A stretch of 63,863 nucleotides of DNA from MM2 sp035460165 (lineage in GTDB: Bacteria > Pseudomonadota > Gammaproteobacteria > Burkholderiales > Methylophilaceae): positions 1 through 63,863 of the forward strand of contig DATHWW010000026.1 of assembly GCA_035460165.1 (NCBI GenBank). The letters are read 5' to 3'. The position numbers were made by a program, and so were the translations under genes. Numbering within the stretch: position 1 is the stretch's first letter; the number at the start of each line of letters is the position of its first letter. This document shows, piece by piece, positions 51,165-61,294 of the stretch. The notes beneath the pieces are model-generated. The model was not told the origin of the DNA. It ran no database searches and worked only from the letters and a program-made list of their open reading frames with translations.

Positions 51165-52808
51165 TCAGAAGCAGGAGGTCTTGTAGTAGTTGATCAGGCC
51201 GTTGGTGGAAGCGTCATGGCCGTTCACCGGCTTGGCGTCGGACAGCTCCGGCAGGATGCTGTTGGCCAGTTGCTTGCCCAGTTCCACACCCCATTGGTCG
51301 AACGTATTGATATTCCAGATGATGCCCTGCACGAAGATCTTGTGTTCGTACAGCGCAATCAGCGCGCCCAAGGTTTTGGGGTCGAGCTTGCGGAACAGGA
51401 TGGAGTTCGTCGGATGGTTGCCCTCGAACACCTTGTGCGGCAAGAGGTTCTCAAGGGCATCGCCACGCAAGCCGGCGGCTTCGAGTTCTGCACGGGCTTC
51501 GGCCTCGGTCTTGCCGAGCATGAGAGCCTTGGTTTGCGCGAAGAAATTAGAGAACAGAATCTTGTGGTGGTCGCCCATTGGATAGTGCGTTTTCATCGGC
51601 ATGATGAAGTCGCACGGGATTAGGCGCGTGCCTTGGTGTATCAGCTGATAAAACGCATGCTGGCCGTTGGTGCCGGGTTCGCCCCAGATAATGGGGCCGG
51701 TGTCGTAGTTAACGCGATTGCCATCGCGATCTACGAATTTTCCGTTGCTCTCCATGTCGCCCTGCTGGAAATAAGCCGGGAAGCGCGCCATGGATTGGTC
51801 GTAAGGCAGCAACGCTTGCGTTTGTGCGCCGAAGAAGTTGTTGTACCAGATGCCGATCAGGCCCAGCATCACCGGCAGGTTCTTTTCCAGCGGCGCACTG
51901 CGGAAATGCTCGTCCATCTCGAAAGCGCCTTGCATCAGGGCTTCGAAATTATCCATGCCGATATGCAGTGCAATCGATAGACCGATGGCCGACCACAGCG
52001 AATAGCGGCCGCCGACCCAGTCCCAGAATTCGAACATGTTGGCCGGATCGATGCCGAACTTCGCCACTTCCGCCGAGTTGGTCGAGATCGCCACGAAATG
52101 GCGGGCGATATGTGCCGGATCCTTGGCTGCCTCCAGGAACCATGCGCGGGCCGAATGGGCGTTGGTCAGCGTTTCCTGGGTGGTGAAGGTTTTGGACGCG
52201 ACGACGAACAGCGTGGTTTCGGGATTGCATTTCTGCAAGGTCATGCCGAGATGCGCGCCGTCGATATTTGAGACGAAGTGCGCGCGCAGGTCGGAACGGC
52301 TGTAGGACTTGAGGGCGGAACACACCATGAACGGGCCGAGATCGGAGCCGCCGATGCCGATATTGACGACGTCTGTGATGGGTTTGCCGGTAAAGCCGCG
52401 CCAGACGCCATGGCGGACGCGTTCGGTGAAGTCGCGTATCTGCTCCAGCACGCGGTTGACGGCCGGCATGACGTCCTGGCCGTCAACGAAAACCGGGCGG
52501 TCGCAGCGGTTGCGCAACGCGGTGTGCAATACCGCGCGGTTCTCGGTGATATTGATTTTCTCGCCGCTGAACATCCGGTCGCGCCATTCCTCGACGCGAC
52601 ATTCGCGTGCAAGCTTAAACAGCAAGGGCAGCGTTTCGTCGGTGATGCGGTTTTTGGAGAAGTCCAGCAGGATGTCGTTGTATCTTATGGAAAACTTTTC
52701 GAATCGTGCTGGGTCTGCGGCGAACATGTCGCGCATGTGGAGGGGCGCAACTTCGCGCTGATGCGCAACCAGTTGCTGCCAAGTGGCTGATTCGGTCAAT
52801 CGGGACAT
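51165..52808 (-). CDS. pgi: Glucose-6-phosphate isomerase
   Basis: A 547-residue enzyme interconverting glucose 6-phosphate and fructose 6-phosphate. Signatures are the phosphate-binding VNIGIGGSDLGPFMV near residue 150, VASKTFTTQETLTNA near 205, the catalytic glutamate in GEPGTNGQHAFYQL near 380, and the C-terminal lysine region FDQWGVELGKQLA. Length matches the E. coli enzyme. It links the Calvin cycle to the neighbouring glycogen genes. Confidence 0.96.
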   Translation of the reverse strand: MSRLTESATWQQLVAHQREVAPLHMRDMFAADPARFEKFSIRYNDILLDFSKNRITDETLPLLFKLARECRVEEWRDRMFSGEKINITENRAVLHTALRNRCDRPVFVDGQDVMPAVNRVLEQIRDFTERVRHGVWRGFTGKPITDVVNIGIGGSDLGPFMVCSALKSYSRSDLRAHFVSNIDGAHLGMTLQKCNPETTLFVVASKTFTTQETLTNAHSARAWFLEAAKDPAHIARHFVAISTNSAEVAKFGIDPANMFEFWDWVGGRYSLWSAIGLSIALHIGMDNFEALMQGAFEMDEHFRSAPLEKNLPVMLGLIGIWYNNFFGAQTQALLPYDQSMARFPAYFQQGDMESNGKFVDRDGNRVNYDTGPIIWGEPGTNGQHAFYQLIHQGTRLIPCDFIMPMKTHYPMGDHHKILFSNFFAQTKALMLGKTEAEARAELEAAGLRGDALENLLPHKVFEGNHPTNSILFRKLDPKTLGALIALYEHKIFVQGIIWNINTFDQWGVELGKQLANSILPELSDAKPVNGHDASTNGLINYYKTSCF

Positions 52809-52835
52809 GATGTTGAGATTGTTTTTTACTTGATC

Positions 52836-55019
52836 TTAAATTTCGCGTTTCAGAATTATACCCGCGAGTGGCGGCAGGGTGACGACTAGTGAATGCGAAT
52901 AGCCCATCCAGCTCACTGCTTCCGTGTGGATGCCCGGGCCATTACCCGTATTACCGCCACCATAACAGGCGGCATCGCTGTTCAGCAGTTCGCGATAATA
53001 CCCAGGCTCAGGTACGCCAATGCGATATCCCTGGCGCGGAACCGGCGTGAAATTGAGCAGCACGACGGCGTATTCTCCCTTGGTCGAACGGCGCAGATAG
53101 CTCATGATCGACTGATCGGCATCGTGGCAATCGATCCAGGCGAAACCTTCGGAAGAGAAGTCGAGCTCGTGCAGGGCAGAGTTCTCCAAATAGAGTTTGC
53201 CCAGATCGGCCGTTAGGGTTTGCACGCCCTTGTGCCAGTCGATTTCCAGCAAATGCCAGTCGATGCTCGATGTGGCATGCCATTCCGCGCCCTGGGCAAT
53301 TTCATTGCCCATGAAATTGAGCTTCTTGCCGGGATAGCTCATTTGATAGGTCAGCAGTAGACGCAGGTTGGCGAACTTTTGCCAGCCGTCTCCCGGCATC
53401 TTGTCCAGCAGCGAACGTTTGCCATGCACGACTTCGTCGTGCGAGAACGGCAACACGAAGTTTTCCGTGTACGCATAAAGCTGACCAAAGGTGAGCTGGT
53501 TGTGGTGGTAGCGCCGATGCACCGGATCCTGCTTGAAGTAGGACAGGGTGTCGTTCATCCAGCCCATGTTCCATTTCATCGAGAAGCCGAGTCCGCCGAG
53601 GTATACCGGCCGGGAAATCATCGGCCAGGCGGTGGATTCCTCGGCAATGGTCAGGGCGCCGGGGAACTCCTCATGCACCATGACGTTGAGTTCCTTGAGG
53701 AAATCGATGGCCTCCAGGTTTTCGCGGCCGCCATATTTGTTGGGCAGCCATTCGTCGTGCTTGCGGGAGTAGTCGAGATACAGCATCGATGCCACCGCAT
53801 CGACGCGCAGACCGTCAATATGGAATTCGTTCAGCCAGTAATGCGCATTGGCCAGCAGGAAATTGCGCACCTCGTTACGACCGTAATTGAAGATCAACGT
53901 ACCCCAATCCTGGTGTTCCCCGAGGCGCGGGTCTTCGTGCTCATACAGGGCCGTACCGTCGAAACGCGCCAGTGCCCAGCTATCTTTAGGGAAGTGGGCA
54001 GGCACCCAGTCGAGCAGTACGCCGATCCCCGCTTCATGGCAGGCATCGACAAAGGCGCGGAAATCGTCCGGCGTGCCGAAACGGCTGGTCACGCCGAAAT
54101 AGCCGGTGGTCTGGTAGCCCCAGGATTCGTCCAGCGGATGCTCGCTGATCGGCATCAGCTCGATGTGGGTGTAGCCCAGTTCCTTGACGTAGGGCACCAG
54201 CTGTTCGGCCAGCTCGCGATAATTCAGGTAGCGATTGCCCGGTCCGCGTTTCCACGAGCCGAGGTGCACTTCGTAGACGTTCATCGGCTCGGTCAGCCAG
54301 TTCGCGGAGACGCGTTTCTCAAGCCATGGATTGTCGTTCCAGGTGTAGGAAGTCCGATCCGTTACGCGCGCGGCGGTGCCTGGCCGCATTTCGAATGCGG
54401 CGCCGTAAGGGTCGGTTTTGACCAGGATATGACCGGTATGGCGATTGCGGATTTCGAACTTGTATAGGTCGCCGGCAGTCAACCCGGGAATGAATATATC
54501 CCATACGCCGCTGGAACCATGGGCGCGCATGGGATGGACGCGGCCATCCCAGCTATTGAATTCGCCGATGACGCTGACGCGCTCCGCATTCGGCGCCCAT
54601 ACGGCGAACTGCACGCCGGCAATGCCTTGATTGTCGGTGAGATGCGCACCCAGCATGCGATAGGCCAGCAACAGCCGTCCCTCGCCGAAGAGGTGCAGGT
54701 CATGGGGTGAAATCAAAGTGGGCAGGGTATAGGGATCGTGCCGCTCGAATGTATGGCCGTCCTGCTCGATGCGCAACAAGCAAGGGGTTGGCGGCTGTTC
54801 CTGGCCTTGCCAGACAAACAGGCCGGTCGAATTCGAACGCTTCAGCTCTTCCCAACCGCCGGCAACCTTGAGCCAGACGCGGTTGGCATGGGGCAGGAAT
54901 GTGCGGAGCACGGGCTGATCGGGCGAGCCGTGCAAGCCCAGCCACGCAAAAGGATTGTGATGGCGCGCTTCCAGAACCAGAGCCAATTGCGGGTCTTTCT
55001 TTTGTGCCATGAGATTCAC
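52836..55019 (-). CDS. glgB: 1,4-alpha-glucan branching enzyme (GH13)
   Basis: A 727-residue branching enzyme that makes alpha-1,6 branches in glycogen. An N-terminal carbohydrate-binding region (HNPFAWLGLH) and an early-set domain precede the GH13 barrel. The catalytic residues lie in DGLRVDAVASMLY (nucleophile) and TIAEESTAWP (acid/base), and LPFSHDEVVHGK is conserved. The GTG at 55019 or the ATG at 55010 is the start; neither has a strong ribosome site. It diverges from glgC. Confidence 0.95.
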   Translation of the reverse strand: MNLMAQKKDPQLALVLEARHHNPFAWLGLHGSPDQPVLRTFLPHANRVWLKVAGGWEELKRSNSTGLFVWQGQEQPPTPCLLRIEQDGHTFERHDPYTLPTLISPHDLHLFGEGRLLLAYRMLGAHLTDNQGIAGVQFAVWAPNAERVSVIGEFNSWDGRVHPMRAHGSSGVWDIFIPGLTAGDLYKFEIRNRHTGHILVKTDPYGAAFEMRPGTAARVTDRTSYTWNDNPWLEKRVSANWLTEPMNVYEVHLGSWKRGPGNRYLNYRELAEQLVPYVKELGYTHIELMPISEHPLDESWGYQTTGYFGVTSRFGTPDDFRAFVDACHEAGIGVLLDWVPAHFPKDSWALARFDGTALYEHEDPRLGEHQDWGTLIFNYGRNEVRNFLLANAHYWLNEFHIDGLRVDAVASMLYLDYSRKHDEWLPNKYGGRENLEAIDFLKELNVMVHEEFPGALTIAEESTAWPMISRPVYLGGLGFSMKWNMGWMNDTLSYFKQDPVHRRYHHNQLTFGQLYAYTENFVLPFSHDEVVHGKRSLLDKMPGDGWQKFANLRLLLTYQMSYPGKKLNFMGNEIAQGAEWHATSSIDWHLLEIDWHKGVQTLTADLGKLYLENSALHELDFSSEGFAWIDCHDADQSIMSYLRRSTKGEYAVVLLNFTPVPRQGYRIGVPEPGYYRELLNSDAACYGGGNTGNGPGIHTEAVSWMGYSHSLVVTLPPLAGIILKREI

Positions 55020-55065
55020 TTCATTGTGAGAAGAAATAAGCTGGATTGGAGGCGAAAACCGTGTC

Positions 55066-55071
55066 TATAAT
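55066..55071 (+). promoter_or_regulatory. Putative -10 element of glgC
   Basis: A perfect TATAAT in the glgB-glgC gap, about 85 bases before the glgC start. The -35 (TGGATT, 18 bases upstream) is weak. It would give a leader of about 80 bases. Confidence 0.5.
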
Positions 55072-55156
55072 GGAATCACATTCCGGCCCCGGACACAGGC
55101 GCCAAGCCACATCTATAGACGCTACCATGCCCAACTATAAATCAGGAGAGGCAAAA

Positions 55157-56437
55157 ATGCAGCAGGATTTATCATCTTCCCGTTTCGTTAGCGCGCTGAC
55201 CAAAAATACCGTCGCGCTTATTCTTGCCGGTGGGAAGGGCTCGCGGTTGAAGGATTTGACCAACTGGCGCGCCAAGCCGGCGGTGCCTTTCGGCGGCAAG
55301 TTCCGCATCATCGATTTCCCGCTTTCCAATTGCATCAACTCCGGTATCCGTCGCATCGGCGTCGTTACGCAATATAAGGCGCACAGCCTGATCCAGCACG
55401 TCCAGCGCGGCTGGGGCTTCCTGCGCGGCGAGTTCAACGAGTTCGTCGAACTGCTGCCGGCGCAGCAGCGCGTGGAGGAGGAGTGGTACAAGGGCACCGC
55501 CGACGCGGTGTTCCAGAACCTCGACATCCTGCGCAACATGGGCTCCGAGTACGTGCTGATTCTTGCCGGTGATCACATCTACAAGATGGACTACGGCCAG
55601 ATGCTGGCTGCGCATGTGCGCAACAAGGCGGACATGACGGTGGCCTGCCTCAATGTGCCGATCGAGGAAGCCGTGGCATTCGGCGTGATGGGTGTGGATG
55701 AAAAAGATCGCGTGATCCGTTTCATTGAGAAGTCCAAGACACCTGACCATACCCCCGGCGATCCCTCGCAGGCGTTGGCCAGCATGGGCATCTACGTGTT
55801 CAACTCGGCTTTCCTGTACGAACAGTTGATCCGCGATGCGGACGACCCGGATTCGTCGCACGATTTCGGCCACGACATCATTCCGCACATGATCAGCAAG
55901 TACCGTGTCTATGCGCACCGCTTCGCCGACAGTTGCGTCAATAGTAGCGAAGGCAAGCACTACTGGCGCGACGTGGGGACGGTGGACGCATATTGGGAAG
56001 CCAACATGGAGCTGACCAAGGTGACGCCGGAACTGAACATGTACGACTCCACCTGGCCGATCTGGACGTATCAGGCGCAGTTGCCGCCGGCGAAGTTCGT
56101 GTTCGATAACGACGACAGGCGTGGCAAAGCCGTGGACTCCCTGGTGTCCGGCGGTTGCATCATCAGCGGGGCTTGCGTGAGTCGATCGGTGTTGTTTTCA
56201 GACGTGCACGTCCATAGTTTTGCGAACATCGAGGACTCGGTCATCCTGCCGAATGTTGAAATTGGCCGGAACGTCGTGCTGAGAAAAGTTGTCATCGATA
56301 AGGGCGCACGTATCCCCCCGGGCATGCAAATCGGTGTGGATCACGACGAAGACCGCAAGCGCTTCCATGTTTCCGAGAAAGGCGTCGTTCTTGTTACGCC
56401 GGATATGCTCGGCCATAGCCTGCACCAGGCAAGATAG
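55157..56437 (+). CDS. glgC: Glucose-1-phosphate adenylyltransferase
   Basis: A 426-residue ADP-glucose pyrophosphorylase, the first committed step of glycogen synthesis. Landmarks are ALILAGGKGSRLKDLT near residue 20, WYKGTADAVFQN near 115, ILAGDHIYKMDY near 140, VIRFIEKSKTP near 195 and a C-terminal left-handed beta helix. The ATG at 55157 follows AGGAGAGG and is preferred to 55046. Confidence 0.96.
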   Translation: MQQDLSSSRFVSALTKNTVALILAGGKGSRLKDLTNWRAKPAVPFGGKFRIIDFPLSNCINSGIRRIGVVTQYKAHSLIQHVQRGWGFLRGEFNEFVELLPAQQRVEEEWYKGTADAVFQNLDILRNMGSEYVLILAGDHIYKMDYGQMLAAHVRNKADMTVACLNVPIEEAVAFGVMGVDEKDRVIRFIEKSKTPDHTPGDPSQALASMGIYVFNSAFLYEQLIRDADDPDSSHDFGHDIIPHMISKYRVYAHRFADSCVNSSEGKHYWRDVGTVDAYWEANMELTKVTPELNMYDSTWPIWTYQAQLPPAKFVFDNDDRRGKAVDSLVSGGCIISGACVSRSVLFSDVHVHSFANIEDSVILPNVEIGRNVVLRKVVIDKGARIPPGMQIGVDHDEDRKRFHVSEKGVVLVTPDMLGHSLHQAR

Positions 56438-56459
56438 TACTACCTGGTTTCTTTTATCC

Positions 56460-56485
56460 GGGCTGTCTCGATGAGGCAGCCCTTT
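56460..56485 (+). terminator. Terminator-like hairpin after glgC
   Basis: GGGCTGTCTC pairs with GAGGCAGCCC (one wobble) around GAT, followed by TTT. The T run is short, so termination may be partial before the GH57 gene. Confidence 0.65.
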
Positions 56486-56505
56486 AGCTCGTTCAGTGTG
56501 AAACT

Positions 56506-58269
56506 ATGCCCCAACAACGCAAACTGTACCTGAACCTCTATTGGCACATGCATCAGCCGGATTATCGGGATTACCTCACCGGTGAATTCATCCTGCCCTG
56601 GACCTACCTCCATGCCATCAAGGATTACACCGATATGGCCTATCACCTGGAGCAAAATCCGAAAGCCAAGGCCAGTTTCAACTTCGTGCCGGTTTTGCTC
56701 GACCAGTTGGAGGACTACACTCGCCAGTTCGCCGAGAACAATATTCGCGATCCGCTGCTGGCCTTGTTTCAGATTGAAGAGGGCGTGCCGCTGACGCTGG
56801 CGCAGCGCCAGCTCATTATCGAGAGCTGTTTCAAAAGCAATCACACCAAGCTGATTGCGCCATTTCCGCCTTATCTGCATCTGTACGACATGTTCAAGAT
56901 GCAGGAAGCGCGGGGCGAGGATGCGTACGAATATCTTGCCGATCAGTACATGTGGGATCTGCTGATGTGGTACCACCTGGCCTGGACCGGCGAGAGCATC
57001 CGTCGGGAAAGCGAGTTCGTCATCAACCTGATGGCCAAGGGGACGTTGTTTACCGCGCAGGAGCGGCATGAGTTCTTCGCGCTGATAGGCGAACTGATCA
57101 GCGGCATCATTCCGCGCTATCGGGCGCTGGCCGCGAAGGGGCGGATCGAGATTTCCAGCACGCCGAATTGCCATCCCATTCTGCCGTTGCTGCTCGATTT
57201 CAATAGTGCGCGCGACAGCATGCCGGAAGTCACATTACCGGAAAGCGATCGCTATCACGGCGGTTTAACGCGCGCGAAGGCGCATATCGATGCCGCCATC
57301 GAGAGCCATAAGCGACGCTTCGGCCACGCTCCCGTCGGCATGTGGCCGGCGGAGGGTGGGGTCTCGCAGGCGGCATTGATGCTGTTGGCGGAAAAAGGCG
57401 TCAAATGGGCGGCGACTGGAGAATGTGTTCTAGGCAACAGCCTTTACCGCGCTTATGGCGACGCCTTGCCGGAGCGCAGCCAATATCTCTACAAACCTTA
57501 CCTCCTGTCCGACGGCACGCATCAAATCACCTGCTTTTTCCGCGACGATGTACTTTCCGACAAGATCGGCTTTGAGTATTCCAAATGGCATGGCGAGGAT
57601 GCGGTCAAGGATTTTGTGCATGAGTTGGAGCGGATTCGTAACAGTGCCGATTCGGCTGCTTCTCCGGTGGTCAGCGTGATCCTGGATGGCGAGAACGCCT
57701 GGGAATACTACCCCTACAACGCCTATTACTTTCTGTCGCAACTTTACGCCGACCTGGCTGAACACCCTTATATCGAGTTGGTGACTCCCGGAGAAATCAC
57801 CAAGTTGTGCGACAAACCTTCCACAGGCAAGGTCGCGCCGAAAACCGGCATTTTCAAAAACGCCCATATTTCGGTCGAGCCGTTACCTTGCGTCAGCGCA
57901 GGCAGTTGGGTGTACGGCACATTCAGTACCTGGATCGGCTCGCCCGACAAAAACCGCGGGTGGGATCTGCTATGCGAAGCCAAGAAAAACTATGATCTTG
58001 CGATGGCAGGCAAAAAGCTCACTGAGGAGGAGCGTGCCAAGGCCGAAATGCAATTGGCGGACTGTGAGGGGTCCGACTGGTTCTGGTGGTTCGGCGATTA
58101 CAACTCGGCGCATAGCGTTGCCAGTTTCGACCGACTTTACCGGCGCAATCTAACCAATCTATATCATTTGCTCAAACTGCCGGTGCCAAAGGTGCTGGAC
58201 ACGGTAATCAGCGTAGGCGGCGGCGATCCGGAGGCCGGAGGGGCGATGCGGCGCGGTAAGGAAGAATAG
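56506..58269 (+). CDS. GH57 alpha-glucan hydrolase/transferase
   Basis: A 587-residue cytosolic glycoside hydrolase family 57 enzyme. The family starts with the histidine motif YWHMHQPDYRD near residue 12. The catalytic glutamate is likely the one in GMWPAEGGVSQAAL near 285, and the aspartate the one in VILDGENAWEYYPYN near 390. FWWFGDYNSAHS is typical of the amylopullulanase-like branch. It probably acts on stored glycogen; exact specificity is unknown. It is read from the glgC direction. Confidence 0.87.
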   Translation: MPQQRKLYLNLYWHMHQPDYRDYLTGEFILPWTYLHAIKDYTDMAYHLEQNPKAKASFNFVPVLLDQLEDYTRQFAENNIRDPLLALFQIEEGVPLTLAQRQLIIESCFKSNHTKLIAPFPPYLHLYDMFKMQEARGEDAYEYLADQYMWDLLMWYHLAWTGESIRRESEFVINLMAKGTLFTAQERHEFFALIGELISGIIPRYRALAAKGRIEISSTPNCHPILPLLLDFNSARDSMPEVTLPESDRYHGGLTRAKAHIDAAIESHKRRFGHAPVGMWPAEGGVSQAALMLLAEKGVKWAATGECVLGNSLYRAYGDALPERSQYLYKPYLLSDGTHQITCFFRDDVLSDKIGFEYSKWHGEDAVKDFVHELERIRNSADSAASPVVSVILDGENAWEYYPYNAYYFLSQLYADLAEHPYIELVTPGEITKLCDKPSTGKVAPKTGIFKNAHISVEPLPCVSAGSWVYGTFSTWIGSPDKNRGWDLLCEAKKNYDLAMAGKKLTEEERAKAEMQLADCEGSDWFWWFGDYNSAHSVASFDRLYRRNLTNLYHLLKLPVPKVLDTVISVGGGDPEAGGAMRRGKEE

Positions 58270-58352
58270 TCGGAAACACGGATATTGCGCGTTACGAAAT
58301 GTAGTAGTTGGGAATGCGGTAGTTGGATCAATAAAAACGAAGGGTCAGATAA

Positions 58353-60365
58353 ATGGCTAAAAAAGTCGCATTGTTGCTTGGGGTCCATGCCCACCAGCCC
58401 GTCGGCAATTTCACGCATGTCTTGGACGATGCTCATATTCGGTGCTATGGGCCTTTTTTGCAGGTGCTGCATCGCTACCCGGACTTCCATTTTGCGATTC
58501 ACCTGAGTGGCTGGTTGCTGGACTACATGTTCCAGCATTACCCGCAGGATATGCAGCTACTGAAGGATATGGTCAAGCGCGGCCAGGCCGAGCTGTTTGG
58601 CGCAGGTTATACCGAACCGGTGCTGGCCGCGATCCCTTCCGTCGATCGTGTCGGGCAGATCGAAAAGCTTTCCGATTACCTACATAAAAAGCTGGGCCAG
58701 CGTCCGCAAGGCGCATGGCTGACCGAGCGCGTGTGGGAGTCCTCCGTCGTGCCATCGCTGGGCGATGCCGACATCGGCTACGTCACGGTGGACGATTACC
58801 ACTTTCTCTGCGCCGGCAAGGAGCAGTCGGCGCTGGACGGCTATTTCACCACCGAGGAAGACGGCCGCAAACTCGACCTGTTTCCGATTTCCGAAGCGCT
58901 GCGCTACCGCCTGCCGTTTTCTCCGGCGGATGAAGTCGTTAGCTATCTTGAAAGCCTGGCGGACGAGAGCGGCCAGGCCGCTGCCGTCTATTTCGACGAT
59001 ATCGAAAAGTTCGGCATCTGGCCGGAAACCTATGCCTGGGTGTACGAGCGCGGCTGGCTCAAGGATTTCATCGAAGGCGTGCTCAATTCCTCCATCATCC
59101 AACCGATGCGCTACAGCGACTACCATGCCGTGACCAGAACACGCGGCGTGGTTTACCTGCCGACGACCTCCTATATCGAAATGAATGAATGGACGTTGCC
59201 TGTTCCCGCGGCCCATCATTACGCCGACCTGGTCGAGCAGGAAAAGCAAAATGGCCGTTATGAGGCCACCAAGCCTTACGTGCGCGGCGGCATCTGGCGC
59301 AACTTCTTCATGCGTTTTCCGGAATCCAACTGGATGCACAAGCGCATGCTGGCCCTGTCGGCCCGTTTTCATGCCTTGCCCGACCAGACCAAGACGCCGG
59401 AAATGTTGCATGAGTTGTATGAAGCCCAGGCCAACGACGCGTATTGGCACGGTCTGTTCGGCGGTCTGTACCTGCCGCATCTGCGGCGCGCGATCTACAA
59501 CGCCATGGTGCGGCTGGAAGCGATGCTGGATAAAGTGGCGCCGCGTCCCGAGCACAGCCAGGAAGACCTCGACCTTGACGGCAACGATGAGCTGTTCTTG
59601 CAAAACGGCACATTGCAGGCCGTGATCCGGCTGGACGGTTCGGCTTCGCTCTGCGAGTTCGATGTTTACAAACTGGCGCACAATTTCGGCGATACGCTGG
59701 CGCGCCAGACCGAGCATTACCATCGCAAAGTGCACGCTAATGAGGGCCATGGCTATAGCGGGGAGGGCATCGCCAATCCGCACGAGCGTGTGAGCTACAA
59801 GCACGAGATTTTCCCGGAAGATCTGGCGACAGACGCCAACGGCCTGACCTTGTTCCGTGACAGCTGGGCCGAGCGCGACGGTGCCGTCAGCCTGCCGGTG
59901 ATCTACGATGCCCCCAAGGCCGGCAAGACGGCCACGGCCGGGTTTGCCGGCAGTCTTGGGCATGGTCAGATCACCAAGAAAATTACGCTGCAGGACAGCA
60001 GCCTGCAGGTGGTCTATCGTTTCACGAAAGTACATGGTGGCCTCTTCCGTGTTGAAATCAACCTGGCAATGCCCAGTTGCGACGGCCCCGCCGGGCGTTT
60101 CCGCATCGGACAGGACATTCCCGGCGGCTTCGCCCAACCGCTGCGCCTGGCTTCCATGAAGGAGTTGACGCTAGAGGACGAGGTGCTGGGCGGCGCGATT
60201 AATTTGAGTTGCAGCGTGCCGTGCCTGCTGAATACCCGGCCGCACTTCAGCGTGTCGCAATCGGAAGCCGGTTTCGAAAAAATCATGCAGGCCGTGACGC
60301 TGGAATTGACCTGGCACATGAATACCATCGAAAAGGGCGTCGATATCCAGTTGGAGGTTGTGTAA
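58353..60365 (+). CDS. GH57 4-alpha-glucanotransferase-like enzyme
   Basis: A 670-residue GH57 enzyme with the catalytic barrel followed by DUF1925 and DUF1926-like C-terminal domains, as in the archaeal 4-alpha-glucanotransferase. The N-terminal motif is GVHAHQPVGNF. The nucleophile glutamate is in GAWLTERVWES near residue 130, and the acid/base aspartate is in AVYFDDIEKFG near 215. It should shorten or rearrange alpha-1,4 glucans. Two bases separate its stop from the glucokinase start. Confidence 0.9.
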   Translation: MAKKVALLLGVHAHQPVGNFTHVLDDAHIRCYGPFLQVLHRYPDFHFAIHLSGWLLDYMFQHYPQDMQLLKDMVKRGQAELFGAGYTEPVLAAIPSVDRVGQIEKLSDYLHKKLGQRPQGAWLTERVWESSVVPSLGDADIGYVTVDDYHFLCAGKEQSALDGYFTTEEDGRKLDLFPISEALRYRLPFSPADEVVSYLESLADESGQAAAVYFDDIEKFGIWPETYAWVYERGWLKDFIEGVLNSSIIQPMRYSDYHAVTRTRGVVYLPTTSYIEMNEWTLPVPAAHHYADLVEQEKQNGRYEATKPYVRGGIWRNFFMRFPESNWMHKRMLALSARFHALPDQTKTPEMLHELYEAQANDAYWHGLFGGLYLPHLRRAIYNAMVRLEAMLDKVAPRPEHSQEDLDLDGNDELFLQNGTLQAVIRLDGSASLCEFDVYKLAHNFGDTLARQTEHYHRKVHANEGHGYSGEGIANPHERVSYKHEIFPEDLATDANGLTLFRDSWAERDGAVSLPVIYDAPKAGKTATAGFAGSLGHGQITKKITLQDSSLQVVYRFTKVHGGLFRVEINLAMPSCDGPAGRFRIGQDIPGGFAQPLRLASMKELTLEDEVLGGAINLSCSVPCLLNTRPHFSVSQSEAGFEKIMQAVTLELTWHMNTIEKGVDIQLEVV

Positions 60366-60367
60366 AA

Positions 60368-61291
60368 GTGCTGATCGGCGTCGATGTCGGCGGCACCAAT
60401 CTGCGCATCGGCGTGGTCGATGGGCTGAAAGTCATCGACGAACAGCGCATCCATGCCGATTTTTCACGCCTATGCCGCGACAATCCGCCGGAAGTGGCGT
60501 TGCCGGCGATCCATGCGCTGCTGGCCGAGTCGCTGGCCGCCGCTATCGCCAAATTCCCGGAAGTGGCTGGGGTGGGCATCGGCTTTCCTGGCTTCATCGA
60601 CCCGGACACCGGCTGCATTTCGCAATCCCCCAATCTGCCCGGCCTGCGCGACATCGATCTGGTGACGCCGCTGCGCAATAGCCTGGGCCTGCCGGTCATC
60701 GTCGAGAACGACGCGCTGGCCGCGGCCTATGGCGAATATGCGCTGGCCGGCTTGGACGTTCCTGGGTTGATCTACCTTGGCCTCGGCACCGGCGTTGGTG
60801 GCGGTCTGATCCATCGCGGCAAGCCTTTTCCCGGCGAGCACGGGGTGGCGATGGAGGTCGGCCATATCATCGTCGAGCCGGGCGGGCGCCTATGTGGTTG
60901 CGGCAATCGCGGCTGCATGGAGCGCTACGCCTCCGCCAGCGGCGTGTCGCTCAGCTATGCGGAAGCGACCGGCGCGACCCAGGACGCCCTTGCCATCTCG
61001 CAGCTCGCCGCTACAGGGGACGCGCACGCACTGGCCGCATACGAACTGGCCGGCGAAAAGCTCGCGCAGGCCTTGGCGCACATCCTCAAGGTTGTGGATG
61101 TCGCCCATGTCGTCGTCGGCGGCGGGATGAGCCTGGCGTGGCCGCAAATGCGCGCGGCGTTCGAGTGCCGCCTCGATGCTGACCTGATTCCGGCCTTGCG
61201 CGGCAAAACCCGCGTCGCCCTCAGCCAGGCCGGCGACCAAGCGGGCATCGTCGGCGCTGCCATGCTGGCGGTCAGTCAACTGGCCGAATAG
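60368..61291 (+). CDS. glk: ROK-family glucokinase
   Basis: A 307-residue sugar kinase of the ROK family, predicted to phosphorylate glucose released from glucan. The ATP-binding motif is GVDVGGTNLRIGVVDG, the catalytic region has VENDALAAAYGEY, and the zinc motif is CGCGNRGCMERYAS. The start is GTG at 60368, after GGAGG and two bases from the previous stop; a longer reading from 60209 lies inside the GH57 gene. The stop at 61291 is only three bases before a cassette recombination core. Confidence 0.9.
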   Translation: MLIGVDVGGTNLRIGVVDGLKVIDEQRIHADFSRLCRDNPPEVALPAIHALLAESLAAAIAKFPEVAGVGIGFPGFIDPDTGCISQSPNLPGLRDIDLVTPLRNSLGLPVIVENDALAAAYGEYALAGLDVPGLIYLGLGTGVGGGLIHRGKPFPGEHGVAMEVGHIIVEPGGRLCGCGNRGCMERYASASGVSLSYAEATGATQDALAISQLAATGDAHALAAYELAGEKLAQALAHILKVVDVAHVVVGGGMSLAWPQMRAAFECRLDADLIPALRGKTRVALSQAGDQAGIVGAAMLAVSQLAE

Positions 61292-61294
61292 TAG

